Origin: CAIVAT01 sp038212325
Lineage (GTDB): Bacteria; Bacteroidota; Bacteroidia; Bacteroidales; FEN-979
NCBI GenBank assembly: GCA_038212325.1
Contig: JBBQUQ010000074.1
Location: 1 to 16,660 of the forward strand
Direction: 5' to 3'
DNA length: 16,660 nucleotides
Part shown: one piece after another, positions 8,421 through 15,943 of the stretch
How positions within the stretch are numbered: the stretch's first letter is position 1
Layout of the letters: each line of letters begins with the position of its first letter
Notes under the pieces: model-generated
Database searches by the model: none
The model's input: the letters and a program-made list of their open reading frames with translations, nothing else
Told to the model about the DNA's origin: nothing
Position numbers and translations under genes: made by a program

Positions 8421-9920
8421 ATGGAAAAATTGATGCCCACCCGCAAAGAACATGATTTTATCGGGGAGATGGAGATTCCTGCAAAGGCACTTTACGGAAT
8501 CCATTCAGCCCGTGCAAGGGCAAATTTTCCCGATCATACACGCTTTCATATCGAGTGGTACAAGGCGCTCGGATTGGTTAAAAAAGCCTGCTATCAAACA
8601 GCGGAAGCCTATGAACAGGCATTGAGCGAGAAGTATGGCAATCCCCCGGCATCCGGCAAACCTGGTCCTTCATCCGTGCATCCTTACCTGATTCATGCAG
8701 CAACCGAGGTTTCCGAAGGAGAACATTTCGATGCATTCATCGTTCCTGCCATCTCGGGCGGTGCCGGAACAAGCATCAACATGAATGTGAATGAGATTAT
8801 CGCCAATGTTGCATTGCAGCAGGCGGGCGAAAAACCAGGGAACTACAGGCTGATCGACCCGATTGAACATGCCAATGTTTTTCAGTCGACCAACGATGTG
8901 GTGCCAACCGCACTAAAAGTTGCCGCCATGTTCCTGCTGGGTGACCTGGAAAAAGCAATCAACGCCCTGCGGTTTTCTGTCGAGCAAATAGAGACAACCC
9001 ATCAGAACAATCTCAGGATCGGCTACACCCAGATGCAGGAGGCGGTTCCCACTTCGTTCGGAAAGCTTTTCAGCACCTACAGCGAAGCGCTTTCCCGCGA
9101 CTGGTGGCGTGTTTCGAAGTGTTTCGAAAGGATTAAAACGGTTAATCTCGGCGGCAGCGCCATCGGAACAGGGATGGCCGTGCCACGCTATTTCATCATG
9201 GAAGCCATCGGGCACCTGCAGCAACTCACCGGGTTGCCGGTCACCCGCAGTGAAAATCTTGCCGATGCCACCTGCAACCTCGACTCGTTTGTTGAAGTTC
9301 ACGCCACCATCAAGGCCCACGCGGTAAACCTGGAGAAGATGGTTTCCGATATTCGGTTGCTCTCATCCGACCTTGCTTCCGTAAACGTTCCTGTGACTGG
9401 TGACCCGTCACGCGTCACGCGTCACGCGTCACTATCAATCCCCCGTGTCCAGGTCGGCAGTTCCATCATGCCCGGCAAAATCAACCCGGTGATCCCTGAA
9501 TTTGTGATCAGCTCGGCGCACCGAGTTTATTCGAACGATCAGCTTATCAGTTCGCTTTGTGCACAAGGATGCCTTGAACTGAATGCCTACCTGCCGGTTA
9601 TCGGCCATGCGTTGCTCGACAGCGTTAAATTGCTCATCGCCTGCAATGCCACCCTTAAAAAAAATCTCATGGAGGGGTTGAAAGTTCATCCAGGCAACAG
9701 CAAGGCTTTGCTTTTTCGCAGCGCTTCTATCACCACGGCGCTGGTTCCCGCATTGGGCTATCACAAAGCCTCTGAACTGGCTGATTTTATGAAACTTAAC
9801 GGAGTGGACATTTTTGAGGCAAACAGGGCGCTGCAACTCCTTCCGGTTGAGAAAATGGAGAAATTGCTGCTGCCCGAGAACTTGTTGAAACTGGGATACA
9901 CGGTAGGTGACCTGGCATGA
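8421..9920 (+). CDS. aspA: Aspartase/fumarase-superfamily lyase, probably aspartate ammonia-lyase, with a repeat-derived insertion
   Basis: Enzymes of this class II lyase family are cytoplasmic homotetramers; aspartase interconverts L-aspartate with fumarate and ammonia. Visible family signatures are GGAGTSINMN (113-122), HANVFQSTND (150-159), TQMQEAVP, NLGGSAIGTG and the catalytic loop GSSIMPGKIN with Ser347/Ser348, Lys353 and Asn355. The TQ in TQMQEAVP suits aspartase better than fumarase, which has TH. At 499 aa it is longer than the usual ~460-480. Residues 325-338 are encoded by a 42-bp array of 7-bp repeats inserted just before the SS loop, where fumarases have a GPR motif that is absent here. 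The start is ambiguous: ATG 8421 or ATG 8433 (MPTRKEHDF), the latter resembling family N-termini. Another lyase of the superfamily remains possible. It ends 28 bp from the convergent glycosyltransferase gene. Confidence 0.85.
   Translation: MEKLMPTRKEHDFIGEMEIPAKALYGIHSARARANFPDHTRFHIEWYKALGLVKKACYQTAEAYEQALSEKYGNPPASGKPGPSSVHPYLIHAATEVSEGEHFDAFIVPAISGGAGTSINMNVNEIIANVALQQAGEKPGNYRLIDPIEHANVFQSTNDVVPTALKVAAMFLLGDLEKAINALRFSVEQIETTHQNNLRIGYTQMQEAVPTSFGKLFSTYSEALSRDWWRVSKCFERIKTVNLGGSAIGTGMAVPRYFIMEAIGHLQQLTGLPVTRSENLADATCNLDSFVEVHATIKAHAVNLEKMVSDIRLLSSDLASVNVPVTGDPSRVTRHASLSIPRVQVGSSIMPGKINPVIPEFVISSAHRVYSNDQLISSLCAQGCLELNAYLPVIGHALLDSVKLLIACNATLKKNLMEGLKVHPGNSKALLFRSASITTALVPALGYHKASELADFMKLNGVDIFEANRALQLLPVEKMEKLLLPENLLKLGYTVGDLA
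9393..9434. repeat. Intragenic 6 x 7-bp array (two GTGACnn then four GTCACnn)
   Basis: Six consecutive heptamers start at 9393, 9400, 9407, 9414, 9421 and 9428: GTGACTG, GTGACCC, three perfect GTCACGC, and GTCACTA. The first two carry the reverse complement of the pentamer in the other four, so the array contains a GTGAC/GTCAC inversion. It lies wholly inside the lyase coding sequence and encodes residues 325-338 (VTGDPSRVTRHASL). A matching 42-bp array occurs at 11937-11978. Confidence 0.9.
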
Positions 9921-9948
9921 CAGGCGGATAATCGGACATGCAGGATGG

Positions 9949-11898
9949 TTACTGGTGAAGGTTTTTAAACAGTCCGTAAATCAAAGGATTTCCGCTCCTT
10001 ACACTTATCCTGTAATTGTCCATCATATAAGGTGCTTTTACAGGATCCCATATAAAAGAGCTGAACATCAGCCGGTGATGGCGCATTTCAACATCGCTGA
10101 GCCTGACCGATTGAAATATCCTTCCTGAATGCCCGGGTTTGACAAAGTCATTCACGGCAGCCGAAAGCCATTTGATCGATTCACCATCAGCGGTGATGGT
10201 CAGCACCATCCAGGCTCCCGGGAATACCGGCGGGGTGCGCAGGTCGACGGAAACATCAATGATGTCATATTCAGAGCGCATCATGTCGCGCAGGGAATTC
10301 TTATAGGTTGGGCTGAACTCCAACCCGGTATGATTGGCAAAGGATCTTGTTCCATCCATGGCCATCGAGTCGGTGCATAGCTTGTCATCCACCCAGCCCC
10401 ATTCCGGCAAACTTGGTTCAAAGTTATTGACGATAACATGAAAATACTCGTTTAGCACTTTCTTCGGCCTGAGCTTTGAGAATAGATAAAATTCGCCACC
10501 GCAGTAAAATTTGTGCTGCACAAGGTATGGAAACCGATCCAGGATCATGGCGTAACTCTCCTGGTTTGTGGAGTTCAGGCATCCGAAAGCGAGAAAGTCA
10601 GCTTTTGTTGAATCCAGGCAACTGAGAATGGATCCTTTCTTCCATTCGTCGTCAAAATAGGTGAATGGAAGCGACAGGCAATTCAGCTTTTTAAGGTAGT
10701 AGGGGTTGATCTCCTTCCGGGCATCGAGGATCACCTTGCATCTGCCAGCCCCCAGAGAATCGACCTTTTGTTTTGCCTCTGATACGATTTCACGGTATGC
10801 ATCCCTGTAAAATAACGTATAATGCTGCCTCCCGAAGATCAGTGACGGTATGACAATTATCCCGATGAGCGAAACGAGGACAACCTTATGGAGTGGCTTT
10901 GAATTTTTAAACAGGCCGAACAATACAAATAAAAGAAATGGGAACGAAAAAATCAACACAGAATACTGCAGCACGGAACTGCGGTATTTTGAATAAAGAA
11001 AACCGATGATATAGGGAAGGATAAACCATACCAGTGAAATCAGGATGAACTTTTTTTTCACCGGAGGATTTTCATGGTACCAGTATAACGAAAGGCTTAT
11101 TAACGCGAAGATAAGCAGGTAGATATATACCGAAAACTGAAACAGGTACTGAAGGTAATCAACGATGAAATCATACCTGGGTTTACTCAGCCAGCCTTCA
11201 ATGCCTCCGATGCCCAACTGATAAAAAAGGATGGGCAAATGAGGAATATAGAGCAGGATGACCATTATTCCTGCCCCGATATAGTGATAGAATTTTCGGC
11301 GGGGGCAATAGAACAGTCCGGTAATTCCCACCATGAAGGCAAACATCATGCTGAAATGATGGTTGTATGCGCACAAAACACCTGCAATAACATACCCGGC
11401 CAGGTTCACGTAATATTTTCGTTGGGGGTGAAAGAGTATTTTCGTCCAGAAAAAAACCATCATCAGTGCAAAACACAGTCCGCTGGCATAAGGACGGGCA
11501 ATCTGGCTGTACATGACCGGAAATTGGAGGAAAGCAACGAAGGAAGCCACCACCAGGCCAACAGTGGCGTTGAACCAGTCTTTGCCGATGAGGTAAACAA
11601 GCCAGATGGAGAGGATTCCAAACATGATGAACGGGGTTTTCAAGGCCACTTCAGAGACCCCGAAAATTCGCACCATATAATATAAGAATACCTGCACTCC
11701 GGCAGGGTGTCCGTCGATCTTAATCCCTTTTTCAACCAGTTCGTGAAAGGATGAAAACTGTGTGCGCAGAATGGCGCTGAACTCATCGTGTGTAAACGGG
11801 ATATCGGGCAGGCGGTACAATCTTAAAATGGCGCCAACGACAACAACCAGGATAACAAGAGCGTCATTTATGGTAATCCGTCTGATAAATTTCAACAT
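9949..11898 (-). CDS. GT-C family membrane glycosyltransferase (GT39/PMT-like) with C-terminal soluble domain
   Basis: This is an integral inner-membrane protein of 649 aa. It likely transfers a sugar from a polyprenyl-phosphate donor to an acceptor on the outer face of the membrane, as ArnT/PMT-type enzymes do. The first membrane helix is ~11-29. It is followed by the acidic loop motif THDEF (Asp38-Glu39), DGHPAG (His64) and QIARPYA (~133-139), all typical of this fold. About ten hydrophobic segments run to ~350. Then comes a soluble region, and residues ~491-649 look like a beta-sandwich module (VSVDLRTP, AWMVLTIT, DNYRISVR). ATG 11898 is chosen because it directly precedes the basic/hydrophobic N-terminus; a TTG at 11910 would add four residues. 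The gene follows the protease gene on the same strand with about 84 bp between, and no promoter is seen, so they may be cotranscribed. Acceptor and sugar are unknown. Confidence 0.85.
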   Translation of the reverse strand: MLKFIRRITINDALVILVVVVGAILRLYRLPDIPFTHDEFSAILRTQFSSFHELVEKGIKIDGHPAGVQVFLYYMVRIFGVSEVALKTPFIMFGILSIWLVYLIGKDWFNATVGLVVASFVAFLQFPVMYSQIARPYASGLCFALMMVFFWTKILFHPQRKYYVNLAGYVIAGVLCAYNHHFSMMFAFMVGITGLFYCPRRKFYHYIGAGIMVILLYIPHLPILFYQLGIGGIEGWLSKPRYDFIVDYLQYLFQFSVYIYLLIFALISLSLYWYHENPPVKKKFILISLVWFILPYIIGFLYSKYRSSVLQYSVLIFSFPFLLFVLFGLFKNSKPLHKVVLVSLIGIIVIPSLIFGRQHYTLFYRDAYREIVSEAKQKVDSLGAGRCKVILDARKEINPYYLKKLNCLSLPFTYFDDEWKKGSILSCLDSTKADFLAFGCLNSTNQESYAMILDRFPYLVQHKFYCGGEFYLFSKLRPKKVLNEYFHVIVNNFEPSLPEWGWVDDKLCTDSMAMDGTRSFANHTGLEFSPTYKNSLRDMMRSEYDIIDVSVDLRTPPVFPGAWMVLTITADGESIKWLSAAVNDFVKPGHSGRIFQSVRLSDVEMRHHRLMFSSFIWDPVKAPYMMDNYRISVRSGNPLIYGLFKNLHQ

Positions 11899-11936
11899 TG
11901 TATCAATCAATAACCATCCGATGTTAAAAGTTCTGC

Positions 11937-11978
11937 GTCACTTGTCACGCGTCACGCGTCACCTGTCACCCGTCACGC
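11937..11978. repeat. Intergenic 6 x 7-bp array of GTCACnn
   Basis: Six heptamers start at 11937, 11944, 11951, 11958, 11965 and 11972: GTCACTT, GTCACGC, GTCACGC, GTCACCT, GTCACCC and GTCACGC. The pentamer is invariant and the last two bases vary. The array begins 4 bp beyond the protease stop codon and fills about half of the gap to the glycosyltransferase start. It has the same unit, copy number and total length (42 bp) as the array within the lyase gene at 9393-9434. Confidence 0.92.
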
Positions 11979-11982
11979 TCTT

Positions 11983-14900
11983 CTACTTGGTTTTATCCGG
12001 GAATGGCGGCATTCCCGGTATTTCTTTGGGCCATGATTTCAGTTCTTCTATCATCTGGTCGATCGCTTTGTTCAACTGCTGGTCCTCTCCGGCATATTCT
12101 TTTGCGGGGTCGTTGTCCACTTCGATATCAGGGGTGACACCCTGTCCTTCTATAATCCAGCTTGTTCCGTCTGTGGCGTATGGGGCGAATTCAGGCCGCA
12201 TCAGCTGGCCTCCGTCAATGAAAGGCAATGAACCTCTGATGCCTACCACGCCGCCCCAAGTGCGCTTTCCAATTGCTTTGCCTATTTTCAGCTTTTTGAA
12301 CTGGTATGGGAAAAGGTCCCCGTCGGATGCTGAATAATTATCAATCAGGATGCATTTGGGCCCCCATTGCATTTCGAGCCTGCCGGGCGCAGCCTCCGTA
12401 TTCCTGGCCATGCTGATCATGGTCATTTCGCGGTTCAGGCGCTCGATGATCATCGGGGAGACATTGCCGCCGCCATTCCCCCGGTCATCGATGATCAGGG
12501 CGCGTTTGGCTAATTGAGGGTAGAAGTGCTTGACAAACTCATTGAGCCCTTCTGCACTCATGTCGGGGATATGAATGTAACCAACCACGCCGCCGGTGGC
12601 GTCAGACACCTTCTTTATGTTGTCCTGTACCCAGTTGTAATAGTATAATCCGGCTTCACTGTCCGTGGGGACCACAATGACCTTATGTGCGCCCGCTTCT
12701 GATGCCTTTGCATTCAGTGTCAGCTCCACCTGGATTCCTGCCTTGTTCACCATCGCCTCTCCAATGTCGTTCATATTCTTTGTGGAAATCCCGTTGATGG
12801 CGATGATGAAATCCCCCTCTTTGGCATCGACCCCGACCACCGTGAGTGGTGAACATGACACCTTTGTCCAGTTTTCGCCTTTCAGTATCCTGGTGATTTT
12901 GTAGTACCCTGATTCATCGCGTATGATGGTTGCGCCAAGCAACCCCATTTTTATGCGTTCAGGTGCAGGCTTATCTCCTCCACCAACATATGAATGCCCG
13001 ATGCTGATTTCACCGATCATCTCGCCGATAATGTAATTCAGGTCGTTACGGTTATTCACATAAGGGACAAGCGGCTCATATTTTTTTTGAATGTTTTCCC
13101 AATTCACACCCTGCATATTCGGAGCATAGAAAAAATACTTCATTTGCCGCCATGATTCCTGGTAAATCTGCGCCCATTCGGCTTTCAGGTCTGTCATGGC
13201 TTTCATGTTCGAGAGGTCAACCCAGTCCTTCACTTCAATTTTACCGCCACGAGGAAGGTCGATCACACCATATCTGCTTTTCTCTCCAACCAGCATTTTT
13301 TTGTTGTCGGCCGAAATTTCGTATAAGCCATAATCACCGAGGTTCGTTTCCTTACGTGCCTTCAGGTCATAGGTCATGAGGTTTGCCGGCCGGTCGCCGC
13401 GGCCACCCTTAACGTAGTAAATGTTGTCGCCGATGCAGTTGATGTTGAAATAAACGCCGGCTTCTGCCGGAAGTGCAAGGATTCTGTTGATGATGCCAGC
13501 GGTGTCGACCTTCACAACAATCTCCTTGCCTGATGCACTGTCGCTTTTTGCAGCTTTTACATTCACTTCATCATTTTCAGGGGCAAACGGATTCGCTGTG
13601 GCTTTTGCCAGCGTAACCAGGTAAACCTTCATCATGTCGGTATACGAATGGTTCCATTCCGTCCAACTGTAGGTGGGATTGAAATCGCGGCTCGAACTGA
13701 AAACGATGTATTTGCCATCGTTGCTGAAGCTTGCGGATTCTGCATCGTACCAAATATCTGTAATGGCAGCTTTAGCTTTCGTCGATAGTTCGTAGAGGAA
13801 TATCCTTGAGGTGCTACGCCGGCTGGGAGAGGTGTAGACAATCCACCTGCTGTCGGGCGACCAGTTGTATTCGCTGAATTCCCAGCTAGTCGCCTGGTCG
13901 ACGAGGGTGGTGGCCTTGGTTTCGATATCTATGTATTGCAGTCTCAGCATTTTGTCGGCCCAGAGAAGTTTCCTGCTGTCGGGCGACCAGGTCATAGCAT
14001 ATTTATAGGTATCTGCATTTTTCGAAACCTGCACTGCCTCCGCAGAACCATCCTGTTTCTGTATGTAAATTTCGTCCTCGCCCGTCCGGTCTGAAATGAA
14101 TGCGATATATTTCCCATCGGGTGACCATGCAACGTCACGGTCGTGAATGCCAGATGAACTTGTAAGGTTTTTGGTGATGCCACTTTTTGCAGGAACTGTC
14201 CAGATGTCTCCGCGCGCACCCATGGCAATCCGCTTGCCATCCGGTGAAAGGGAGAGTGTGTTGATGAATTTGCTTGCATCTTTCAACTGGCTGCGGCTTG
14301 TGGTCATATCGGAGGCAATTCGGATGCTAATTTTTTGTGCTGTCTGGACCGAAAGATCGAAAGTGTAAATATATCCTCCATTTTCAAATACGATAGCATT
14401 GTCGCCAAGTGAAGGAAACTTGATGTCAAATTCCTTGAAATCGGTAACCTTCTTTGTCTCTTTTGTTTTAAGGTCGTAACAATAAAGGTTTGTTGGCCTC
14501 TCTCTTTCAGAAAGAAAATAAATTTTATCGCCGCTCCACATCGGGAACATATCCTGGAAGATGTTGCGGGTGACCTGCTCCGTCTGCCTGGTCTTAAAAT
14601 CGTAGATCCAGATATCGTCGGCCATGCCGCCCTTGTAATATTTCCAGGTGCGGAATTCACGGAAAACCCTGTTGTAGGCCAGTTTCGATTTATCCGGCGA
14701 GTAGGAGCAAAACCCGCCGCAGGGCAGGGGCAGCTCTTGCGCCATTCCGCCATTGATGCTGGCCAGAAAGAGCTGGCCTTTAAAATCATTGAAGGTTTGC
14801 TTACGGGAACGGAAGACGATGTTTTCGTCATCCTTCCAGGTCATTACAATATTATTGGGCCCCATCCGGTCGGAGATGTCATCACGTCCCAGGGTTGCTG

Positions 14901-15216
14901 TGTAGGTAAGGCGTTTCGGAATTCCTCCCTCGGCCGGCATCAGGTACACCTCGGTATTGCCATCATACTGGCCCGTAAAAGCAATGTTCTTTCCGTCGGG
15001 CGAAAAGCGTGCAAACATCTCATACCCATTCTCATCACTGGTCAGTTTCCTGGCTATGCCGCCTGTTCTATCAACCGTATAGAGGTCGCCGGCATACGTG
15101 AATATCACCTGGTTTCCGTGAATAGCAGGAAAACGCATCAGCCGGGTTTCTTCCTGGGCGATAAGGGTTCCCAGCATAAGCATCAGGGTGAAAGAAAAGG
15201 TCAATTTTTTCATCAT
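11983..15216 (-). CDS. Tricorn-type serine protease (beta-propeller, PDZ, S41 core), exported
   Basis: Tricorn proteases degrade oligopeptides; the propellers gate access to the active site. The protein has 1077 aa from ATG 15216, close to archaeal tricorn. After a signal peptide (~1-20, ends TLIAQ) come many TolB/tricorn propeller blades to ~650, recognisable as SPDGK.IAF or SPDSRW repeats. A helical C1 region follows with IGEISIGHSY (His741), then a PDZ-like domain at ~760-850, and an S41 core with DDRGNGGGN, YSASDGD (Ser964-Asp965) and IEGQGVTPDIEVDNDP (Glu1023). These align with the tricorn catalytic residues His746, Ser965 and Glu1023. An upstream GTG at 15237 is open, but ATG 15216 or 15213 gives a cleaner signal peptide. 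The signal peptide suggests a periplasmic or cell-surface site, unlike cytosolic archaeal tricorn. It heads the pair with the glycosyltransferase gene. Confidence 0.93.
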   Translation of the reverse strand: MMKKLTFSFTLMLMLGTLIAQEETRLMRFPAIHGNQVIFTYAGDLYTVDRTGGIARKLTSDENGYEMFARFSPDGKNIAFTGQYDGNTEVYLMPAEGGIPKRLTYTATLGRDDISDRMGPNNIVMTWKDDENIVFRSRKQTFNDFKGQLFLASINGGMAQELPLPCGGFCSYSPDKSKLAYNRVFREFRTWKYYKGGMADDIWIYDFKTRQTEQVTRNIFQDMFPMWSGDKIYFLSERERPTNLYCYDLKTKETKKVTDFKEFDIKFPSLGDNAIVFENGGYIYTFDLSVQTAQKISIRIASDMTTSRSQLKDASKFINTLSLSPDGKRIAMGARGDIWTVPAKSGITKNLTSSSGIHDRDVAWSPDGKYIAFISDRTGEDEIYIQKQDGSAEAVQVSKNADTYKYAMTWSPDSRKLLWADKMLRLQYIDIETKATTLVDQATSWEFSEYNWSPDSRWIVYTSPSRRSTSRIFLYELSTKAKAAITDIWYDAESASFSNDGKYIVFSSSRDFNPTYSWTEWNHSYTDMMKVYLVTLAKATANPFAPENDEVNVKAAKSDSASGKEIVVKVDTAGIINRILALPAEAGVYFNINCIGDNIYYVKGGRGDRPANLMTYDLKARKETNLGDYGLYEISADNKKMLVGEKSRYGVIDLPRGGKIEVKDWVDLSNMKAMTDLKAEWAQIYQESWRQMKYFFYAPNMQGVNWENIQKKYEPLVPYVNNRNDLNYIIGEMIGEISIGHSYVGGGDKPAPERIKMGLLGATIIRDESGYYKITRILKGENWTKVSCSPLTVVGVDAKEGDFIIAINGISTKNMNDIGEAMVNKAGIQVELTLNAKASEAGAHKVIVVPTDSEAGLYYYNWVQDNIKKVSDATGGVVGYIHIPDMSAEGLNEFVKHFYPQLAKRALIIDDRGNGGGNVSPMIIERLNREMTMISMARNTEAAPGRLEMQWGPKCILIDNYSASDGDLFPYQFKKLKIGKAIGKRTWGGVVGIRGSLPFIDGGQLMRPEFAPYATDGTSWIIEGQGVTPDIEVDNDPAKEYAGEDQQLNKAIDQMIEELKSWPKEIPGMPPFPDKTK

Positions 15217-15248
15217 ACATTGTTTAAAGAAAAGCACCTATCAGGAAA

Positions 15249-15256
15249 CAAAAATA
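15249..15256 (-). promoter_or_regulatory. Putative -7 promoter element TATTTTTG for the protease gene
   Basis: Read on the minus strand, these bases are TATTTTTG, an exact TAnnTTTG match and identical to the element before the lyase gene. It lies 32 bp upstream of ATG 15216, giving a short leader. No good TTTG -33 partner is visible at the usual distance, which limits confidence. Confidence 0.4.
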
Positions 15257-15419
15257 TGCAGAAAAATGTCACCTTCCCTAATTATCTGGCTTTTCCGTAC
15301 AATTTACCCTGAAGAGCACGGCTGGTTTGTCAGAATTCGATTTTATAGCTCAGGAACGGTAGGTCAGGGTGATGGTAAAACAAACCCCGCCATTTTCATG
15401 ATGATTTATAATAATATCG

Positions 15420-15427
15420 TAACTTTG
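15420..15427 (+). promoter_or_regulatory. Putative -7 promoter element TAACTTTG for the OsmC-family gene
   Basis: TAACTTTG matches the Bacteroidota -7 consensus TAnnTTTG exactly and sits 31 bp before the ATG at 15459. A weak -33 candidate (TTTC, 15394-15397) lies 22 bp upstream. The surrounding sequence is AT-rich. This is the best-placed promoter in the window and probably drives the OsmC gene, and perhaps the PLP-enzyme gene after it. Confidence 0.5.
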
Positions 15428-15458
15428 CATTTCAAACATTTCACACTAAACTGCCAGT

Positions 15459-15854
15459 ATGCCAATTGATATTTTGTTCGACGGAAATAAAAAGGTAAAT
15501 GCCTTGATTGACGGTTTCACGGTAAAAACCGATCAGCCTGTTCAATCAGGTGGCGACAACTCTGCACCAACACCTTTCAGCATGTTTTTAGCGTCCCTTG
15601 GTACCTGTGCCGGGATTTATGTCAAAGGATTTTGTGATCAGCGAGGGATTGATACCAGCGATTTCCGTATCAGTATGGATTATGTTTATGATCCGGTTCA
15701 GAAAATGATTGCGAAATTCATCATGGATATTCATGTTCCCGTTGATTTTCCCGAACAATATGAGGCGGCCGTCATCAAAACCGCCTCCTTGTGTGCCGTA
15801 AAGCGTCATCTGAACCCTTCCATCGAAAATGAAATCAATATTATTCGCACATAG
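15459..15854 (+). CDS. OsmC family protein (thiol peroxidase-like)
   Basis: OsmC/Ohr-fold proteins are small cytoplasmic dimers. Many reduce organic hydroperoxides with two cysteines. This one has 131 aa, close to the usual ~135-145. Cys50 lies in SLGTCAG after GGDNSAPTPFSMFLA, which corresponds to the family's GG...P.P..LLLA.LG.C signature. Cys112 lies in ASLCAVKRHL near the C-terminus, at the second conserved cysteine. An extra Cys59 is present. It is a generic OsmC member rather than a clear Ohr; peroxidase activity is inferred from the two cysteines. It is divergent from the protease gene across about 240 bp, with a promoter-like element upstream, and is followed 89 bp later by a trans-sulfuration enzyme gene on the same strand, a possible thiol/sulfur link. 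Confidence 0.88.
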   Translation: MPIDILFDGNKKVNALIDGFTVKTDQPVQSGGDNSAPTPFSMFLASLGTCAGIYVKGFCDQRGIDTSDFRISMDYVYDPVQKMIAKFIMDIHVPVDFPEQYEAAVIKTASLCAVKRHLNPSIENEINIIRT

Positions 15855-15856
15855 TT

Positions 15857-15919
15857 GCCGCACGACGGTGCGTCTCTGCGTGCGGTGCATCTTTACGTAC
15901 GCTATCCGCCGGGGGCGTA
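15857..15919 (+). other. Structured GC-rich leader before the PLP-enzyme gene, with 17-bp degenerate duplication
   Basis: Just past the OsmC stop, 15868-15884 and 15885-15901 are tandem 17-bp units identical at 13 positions; all four differences are transitions. Several hairpins are possible. Bases 15857-15864 pair with 15879-15886 (8 bp with one G:T). A smaller hairpin, 15859-15863 with 15868-15872, shares an arm and so excludes the first. A third pairs 15898-15902 with 15915-15919. There is no T-run, so it is not an ordinary terminator. It may be a worn dispersed repeat or a leader element. Confidence 0.5.
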
Positions 15920-15943
15920 ATAAACAACCAATCCAACTACCCT

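Larger units (their letters stand above)
15217..15458. other. Divergent intergenic region between protease and OsmC genes
   Basis: This ~240-bp stretch holds two oppositely facing TAnnTTTG elements (15249-15256 minus, 15420-15427 plus) near its ends. The middle (~15260-15400) shows no coding signal, no recognised riboswitch and no strong hairpin. Open frames crossing it have no family resemblance. Confidence 0.5.

Noticed and set aside
9393..9434. CRISPR array
   Set aside because: Units are 7 bp with 2-bp variable parts, far too short for repeat-spacer structure, and there are no cas genes.
9921..9948. Bidirectional terminator between the convergent lyase and glycosyltransferase genes
   Set aside because: The 28-bp gap has no hairpin with flanking T-runs.
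11051..11058. A8/T8 runs in the glycosyltransferase (11051-11058), protease (13081-13088) and lyase (9657-9664) genes as switches
   Set aside because: Runs of eight A or T are common by chance in lysine-coding stretches and are not specific to surface genes.
9393..11978. The two heptamer arrays as ends of a mobile element carrying the glycosyltransferase gene
   Set aside because: No transposase, no terminal inverted repeats and no target duplication are visible. One end lies inside an intact lyase frame. Shared low-complexity repeats are a simpler explanation.
14304..15312. Overlapping open frames opposite or out of frame with the protease gene (for example 14304-14831 and 14737-15312)
   Set aside because: They have no recognisable motifs and lie within a gene whose frame is supported by catalytic motifs along its whole length. 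Similar shadows across the surface genes were dropped for the same reason.
15188..15469. Small plus-strand open frame across the protease/OsmC intergenic region
   Set aside because: It overlaps the protease signal-peptide codons and the OsmC start, shows no family resemblance, and covers two promoter-like elements.
15855..15943. SAM riboswitch upstream of the sulfur-amino-acid enzyme gene
   Set aside because: The space is only 89 bp, and I could not recognise the conserved core or pseudoknot of any SAM riboswitch class. Only generic hairpins are seen.
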